Position numbers and translations under genes: made by a program
The notes under the pieces: model-generated
Told to the model about the DNA's origin: nothing
What the model saw: the letters and a program-made list of their open reading frames with translations, nothing else
The model's database searches: none
Source of the DNA: Polytrichum commune
Lineage: Eukaryota > Streptophyta > Polytrichopsida > Polytrichales > Polytrichaceae
Assembly: GCA_950295325.1 (NCBI GenBank)
Contig: OX485809.1
Coordinates: forward strand, 4,836,001-4,900,000
Length of the DNA stretch: 64,000 nt
Direction: 5' to 3'
Part shown: in pieces, positions 58,447-64,000 of the stretch
How the letters are laid out: every line of letters begins with the position of its first letter
How positions within the stretch are numbered: position 1 is the stretch's first letter

Positions 58447-61029
58447 TTGGTGATGGAACAACAATTACGAAGATGGTTGTGGACATTAAAATGATTCCAT
58501 AGTCATATTTTCCATGTCACTTGGTTTTGGTTGAAGTCAATATCCATCCACAACTTTGAATGACTCCCATGATCTAGTTTGTATGTATCATGAAACAAGC
58601 AGCGAGTCGCAAGAGTGCACATGCGACAAATTTCAATTGGTTGTCCAACCAAGACCAAACCGTGGTCATATTAGAGACCACTACACATTAACAACCAAAT
58701 GTAATTACACTAGAAGAGCGAGTTACTAACACCATATGTGATCAGTTTTGAAAATTGACTACCAAACTTTGGCCCATTTCAAAAACCACCCCCAAGTCTC
58801 TTCCCACACAGTAGAACCAATAAACCCCCCCACCATGAGGAATCGCCAAGACATCATGGTAGAGGTGTGTTAAATCTTAAATGTTCGTCCATTTTAAACA
58901 AGGATATCCACATGTGAGGCTAGTACTTATGCCATCCCATGTAGTACATTTCATATGTCATGGAGATTTAGCCAAGCGTATTCATCATGTGCGCGTGTCC
59001 AAGTCGTACCTCATTGATTACTTGGTCCAACAAATTGTGACATTATAATGACCTCTATTTACACCATCTTTGAGATCATGTGATTGTGGTTGGAGAGCTC
59101 ACATGCAAGGAATGCTTACAAGGTGTGTGGTCACTTTTGTATAATCGGACGCTTAAAGCGGAGAATTAATGTCATGGGCAACCACTTTGGCTACCAAACA
59201 AGCGTGGTTGGGTAGCCTTTTTTGGGTTGTCTACCAGTAGACGTTGTCCTTAATCATTTCTGACATACTAAGATGGTTGGTTATTGGCCATAATTGTTAA
59301 TGTGGCCTTCTTAAATGTTGTGAACAACTTGCAAATGCATGTCAGAGGGGAAAAGAATGGCGAATGTTCATGTGGCATCAACGAATATGGTAGAAGATAA
59401 CCATATTTTGGTGATTTTTCTTTCTGAAACATGATTGTTGTACATATATGGCAAAGCCTATAATGATGAACACGCACCAGAAGATCATAAGATTTACAAC
59501 GGGCAATGTGGATGGAGATAGTGATAGTGTTGAGGTTGTCACTCCACGATTCTTGATTGTTTCAAACATGGCAAATGGAAACAACGAGGCGGCAAACATG
59601 GGACTGGGCTTGGACCATGATTTCAAGATTTTGAGAAGTAAGGAAAAATACTATAACTTGATAGGAAGGGATTTGAACTTTGATATCTACACATGTGCTT
59701 TAAAGCTATATGGCTAAGAGCATCCAAAGAAGAGGGGATATATATATATATATATATTTGTGTGTGTGTGAAAAGGGGAAGGCCCTTGTTTCCTTCTTGT
59801 TTGTGATTTTTTATTATGATTCTTATATATAGCAGGCTATGAGGGATTTATAATTGCTAGGCTATTGTTTGACGATGAAATAATCAAAGGATATCCATGG
59901 TGTTTGTACTAGATTATCAATCTCAATCTTTGAAATTCCTTTTCTATTATGATTTTTTTTGCGAGTTTCTAGAAGAGTACTTCATTGAACTAAAATATAG
60001 ATTTGCTTTGTAAGACATAAATTTGTCGAAAGTTCAATCCAAGCGATTATCTTTGTGTATGTAAATTGACTGTGAGCGCTCGGAATAATTGGCTCGTATT
60101 TAGGGTTGTATTGCACGAGATTTATTATCTTATTACAATAGTGGAGAAGGAAGATGGATCTTTGCTATGAAATTGGAATGCTGGAAAGGTGGTTAATAGT
60201 TTACAGCACTTGATTCACAAAGTGAATGATATTTTATTTTCCTTAGAATGGTTGTGGAACTACAAAGATTATCATTCTAGATGCTAAAGGTCCAATTTTA
60301 GTAGTCAACTACTTGCATAAGATGTAAGGTGGGATGATTGAACTATGGACTTTGAAAGTTAGTGTTTATTAAACATTTGAAATTTGTGGAAATAGGATTC
60401 AGACTTAGTCTTCACTTGATTGAGTTTAAGGACAAGGAACACTGTTTCTTGTTGTAATATGTGCTTGAAATGGTAATAGCCCATTAGTGTGCCGTTCCAT
60501 TGTGATTAAAAGTGTGAAGGTACAAAATTGATTTATGTCTTTGCCAATTGCTTGGTTAAGACGAGACATTGGGATTCTGAAACAATGAGGAGTGTTACTT
60601 GATCGGTATCTGATTAACAAATGGGATTATTTGTTTGAAGGTGTAGGCTATTGTCTAGTTGTTTTTTTTGCGACCGATGACCTTCACTTACAAATGTAGT
60701 ACAATTGCTTGATGAGTTGCATAACTATGAGTATAAAATTTGAAGAGGCCATAGAATTCCATAACTAGGGACTATTGGGTTTTATACATTTCTAATTTTT
60801 GGCACACTGGACATTGAAAGGATGGATAGGCGAGACTATTGCCTATGAAAGGTAAAGCGATCCCTAGTGACATAAAATTTGATCCTTTAGCTCTGAACAT
60901 CAGCAATGTATACTTACCTTCGTGATTGATAATGAGGTTAAGACATTGCTTAATAACATCATTAGATTGAGAATTAATCAAGGACAAATAAAAACACTGC
61001 AAGGGTGACTGCACTGCCAATTCAAGTTA
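58447..61029. other. AT-rich intergenic DNA, nothing assigned
   Basis: A minus-strand ORF (59378-59626) contains one hydrophobic segment (LMIFWCVFIIIGFAIYV) but no recognisable family or gene context. A (TA)n run of about 20 bp is at 59738-59757. Confidence 0.35.
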
Positions 61030-61425
61030 CATTGAAAAGACTAATCAATTCAAGGCTATTAACCACACCAAAGTGTCATTGGCTTTGGTAAAATAGACAA
61101 AAAAGGGATGCGTATTGCAATATTATTGACAATGGTTGTGCCTATGCTTGCACATTGCACAAGATATCAATTAAAATTAACTCACTACCAAATTATTGCA
61201 TGGGAAAATAATGTAAGATTAAGACATTGTCATCAAATGCATGTATTGTGGTTATGAGACTTCTACCTAAAATCCCAAATAACCTTAAACAAATCTAATA
61301 TTATCCTAATAAAACTTATCTCAAACACCTAGACAATATAAAGATCACCTTTTAATTCTTCCCGGAGTGTTTCCATGGGTTTTGTCTTATCTAAGACTTG
61401 AACTACATTGAGCAAATCCAATAAC
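61030..61425 (+). repeat. About 420-bp degenerate repeat, copy 2
   Basis: Direct repeat of 57777-58205, 3.2 kb away. The outer boundaries lack TG..CA and a target duplication. Confidence 0.7.
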
Positions 61426-61835
61426 TATAAATTCTTATGGAGATATGGTAATAGGACCATATACCTTATAGGAGGGTAAGAAACGCAATGAAGTCTCTAA
61501 ACTCTATATTTGTTTCCATCTTATTCAATGCCATAGTTAGGATCATAGGTCCAAGTTCTCATGTGAATGGAGCAAATTGACCAATTTTGTGTCATAACCC
61601 CTTCTTCAAATTATGTAATGTAGATGCTACACCATTTATTTTAATTAGTGTGGACTGCAGTTTGAAATTGCAAAGTACTTCAACTTCTTACAAAAAATGT
61701 TACATTTTAGTATCAATGTTTTGTTATGTTCTCTAAAGCGCATGTTCCTTAGTTGTAAAAAAATTGCATCCTCAGTAAAAACTTATAGCACTATGTAAAC
61801 ACAAATGGTATTTTGTACCCAATCCATATTACATC

Positions 61836-62046
61836 AATTATTCCAATTAGTTTGTGTTACTATTCGGAGTTATCTAGTGCAATAACGTCTTATTCAAGAG
61901 TTCGACTTTTACTGAGGAAAGTACAATTGGTTGTTTAGACATTTTATAGAACATAAATGACATTGCTTGAGAAACTATTACATTCTCATTAAATAGTTAT
62001 TGCATTATGTAACTTTGAATATTAACACACACTAATTGGGATAATT
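61836..62046. mobile_element. TIR element (CCCAATTAGTG termini), copy 4
   Basis: It begins AATTATTCCAATTAGTTTGTG and ends ACACACTAATTGGGATAATT, with GAGTTATCTAGTGCAATAAC inverted as GTTATTGCATTATGTAACT. Confidence 0.7.
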
Positions 62047-64000
62047 AGTGCAGTCGATTGAACCCTTGACTTCCCAAGCCTATGAATGGGTTGTTTGGAG
62101 TGAATTTCACTCAATGTTGGTTTTGGAATGTTCATGGACAAGTTTTAAGATTAAATGGGACTTATCCATAGTATCTTGAAACATGGAGTTGAGCTATTTT
62201 GAGGGGATAAATGAGCATGAATAAACCTTTGGATTTTTAAAAATTAGTAATTGAAGAAGGGGTGCACAAGGTAATGTCATGAATTTGACTCATCAAATTC
62301 ACTTGGGAAATCAACGGGATGCTTATGTGATTTGGAGCTAGACAGGAACAACGCAATAATTGAGCAACTCCATGTGTTTAAATGCACCGACCATAATAGG
62401 CTAGCCACCTTGCATTTGGAATGTGTAAACTGTCCCAATATTTCCGACCACGTACATGCAAAGAATTCCTCAAAAATCAAAGAGTGTCCAAATGTCAAAT
62501 TGAACGGCTAGAAGTGAGCACAAAGGCTGTGTTTTATCATAAACATCAAAAAACATTTCACTTTTGTTAAACTAAACATCATTGATGTTCATGCGAAGTT
62601 TGCATTAGAATGGACACCATTGATTGGAGTCAACACCCTCACATGAACTCCCAACACAACATAAACATGACCATTACTCACTGTCACCTTTTTCTTTCCA
62701 CATTCTAATACTCTCCATATTGCAAGACTCGTGTACCTTATTGGATATCAATAAGACTAGAGATAAGATTGCACAAGCATATAGACATACACAAAAGACA
62801 TATGAATAATGCTTGAAGTGAGATGGTCTTATGCTCTCCTTGCTTTGCCTTTTGTTGCTTTTCTTCTTTGCATTGGTTCGTACAAACAATATGGGATAAC
62901 TCTCATCCCTCTTCAGACTATCATTATAGCCTTATTGTAACCTCGTTACTTCTCATGCCTCTTTCATTATATTTTTTTATTGACTATGAGCAATCTAATG
63001 CTCTACCTTCTACATATCTCTGGGGTAAACATCCATGTTGATTTGGTGTTTATAATTATTTTGATTGAGGATGGATGAATTAAGTGGGGTTAATGTAGGG
63101 AAAAAATCATCCATCAACTAGAAATGGGTTGCTTGGGAAGTTAGAGATTGAAGAATTAGCTATTTCATGAACATGTCTATGGATGTAGTATAAACTTGCA
63201 ACTGCTCATTCCCAACTACTAGGTCACAAGCATGGGGTCACTATGAACTTGATTGTAGTCTCTAATTTTGATTGTGATGTGAAAACCACTAGGAGATGAC
63301 AAAATTATTCAAAGTTCAAATGACCTCATTTAGCAATGGCTTCTATTGTGGCAAGGGCATTTTACACTACGTGGCTTTTGGTCACGAGTTTGTTGTTTTG
63401 CATTCAACACCTTTCACGTTTAATAAGTTTTTGGTGCATGTTTGAAGGTAGTGTGGAGGATTGAACCGATGTTGCACTAGTAATCTCAATTTTGTATACC
63501 ACTCGGATATCTATAATGAGGTTTCCACATTTTTCACGACACTATTTGGATACGGGTCTTTTATTTGCGTTACCATTATAGTTTATATATCATGCAAGTA
63601 CCTTCGTGCCTATGTTAGATTGTTTGGAACACTATTGAACTAATAATAGCTCATGTATCCAAAGATTCTCTCACCTACCAAATTCCAATATTTGACTAGT
63701 CTTACACCAACCGGTAGATTTTTTTGATACCATTATTGATGGTTACTATTGATACTAGGCATTCACCTATATACTATTCCAACATTGGTTTGAACAAAGA
63801 GCTTTCTAAATTGGTTTGATGGAGGTCTAAAAACTTATTTTCACATGCCGTAACATGTTCAATCGAGTTCACTCCTTGATGAACCAAAAGAAGTCACTCT
63901 TCACTCAAATTCAAGAATGATCTCTACGCATGCACCGCAAATGAAAAGAAATGATCAATTTCACATGCAAAATGCTCTTGGGCAACACCATTATTAAGAA
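62047..64000. other. AT-rich intergenic DNA to the window end
   Basis: Only short ORFs without motifs; I see nothing to assign. Confidence 0.4.

Noticed and set aside
58689-59240. A further CACTA element starting CACTAGAAGAGCG
   Set aside because: No matching inverted end could be found; the CTACCAGTAGACG at the far side does not pair well.
57777-61425. Complete LTR retrotransposon
   Set aside because: The repeats lack TG..CA ends, a primer-binding site, a polypurine tract, target duplication and gag-pol coding.
1-64000. tRNA or rRNA genes
   Set aside because: No cloverleaf with both boxes and acceptor pairing, and no rRNA signature, was seen by eye; a tRNAscan run would be decisive.

Overview
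The window reads as nuclear DNA of a land plant. The evidence is a plant-type 4.5-repeat MYB/SNAPc subunit gene, an intron-containing mitochondrial malate dehydrogenase, telo-box (AAACCCTAA) promoters, and a background of AT-rich sequence packed with short inverted-repeat transposons. The species cannot be fixed by eye. A non-flowering land plant is plausible from the flavour of the MDH C-terminus and the LINE type, but this is a weak inference.

Three credible protein-coding genes lie in the first 27 kb, all on the + strand: (1) an uninterrupted 1229-codon SNAPC4/MYB4R1-like gene (1087-4776) with a repeat-built C-terminal tail; (2) mitochondrial malate dehydrogenase, seven exons, 349 codons (11937-15364); (3) a three-exon gene for an unrecognised 496-residue multi-pass membrane protein (23952-27047). 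They look like independent housekeeping-type genes; there is no operon or cluster logic. From 27 kb to 64 kb I see no intact gene, only transposon relics, tandem repeats and unassigned AT-rich DNA.

The dominant theme is local tandem duplication plus MITE load. The first introns of both MDH and the membrane-protein gene are built from degenerate tandem copies of the exon-1 end together with its splice donor. The membrane-protein promoter carries a 119-bp duplication of an ACGT-core (G-box-like) module. The MDH promoter/5' leader has a decayed direct copy 1.7 kb upstream. The MYB gene's tail is a protein-level tandem repeat.

Mobile elements that I could delimit: an AACCGGTT-rich hAT-like MITE family (about 230 bp, 8-bp target duplications, at least seven copies, one carrying a roughly 20-unit minisatellite and a pogo-like insertion); a young G-tract MITE family (two near-identical inverted copies with 8-bp duplications); Harbinger-like elements with TAA duplications; CACTA-type hairpins; several other TIR families; and, on the minus strand at 45.65-47.34 kb, the decayed 3' half of a LINE encoding RNase H, a Cys/His knuckle and a PD-(D/E)XK restriction-like endonuclease. 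Eleven G/C homopolymer tracts of 10 or more bases are scattered through the window. All repeat boundaries and exon joins were read by eye.
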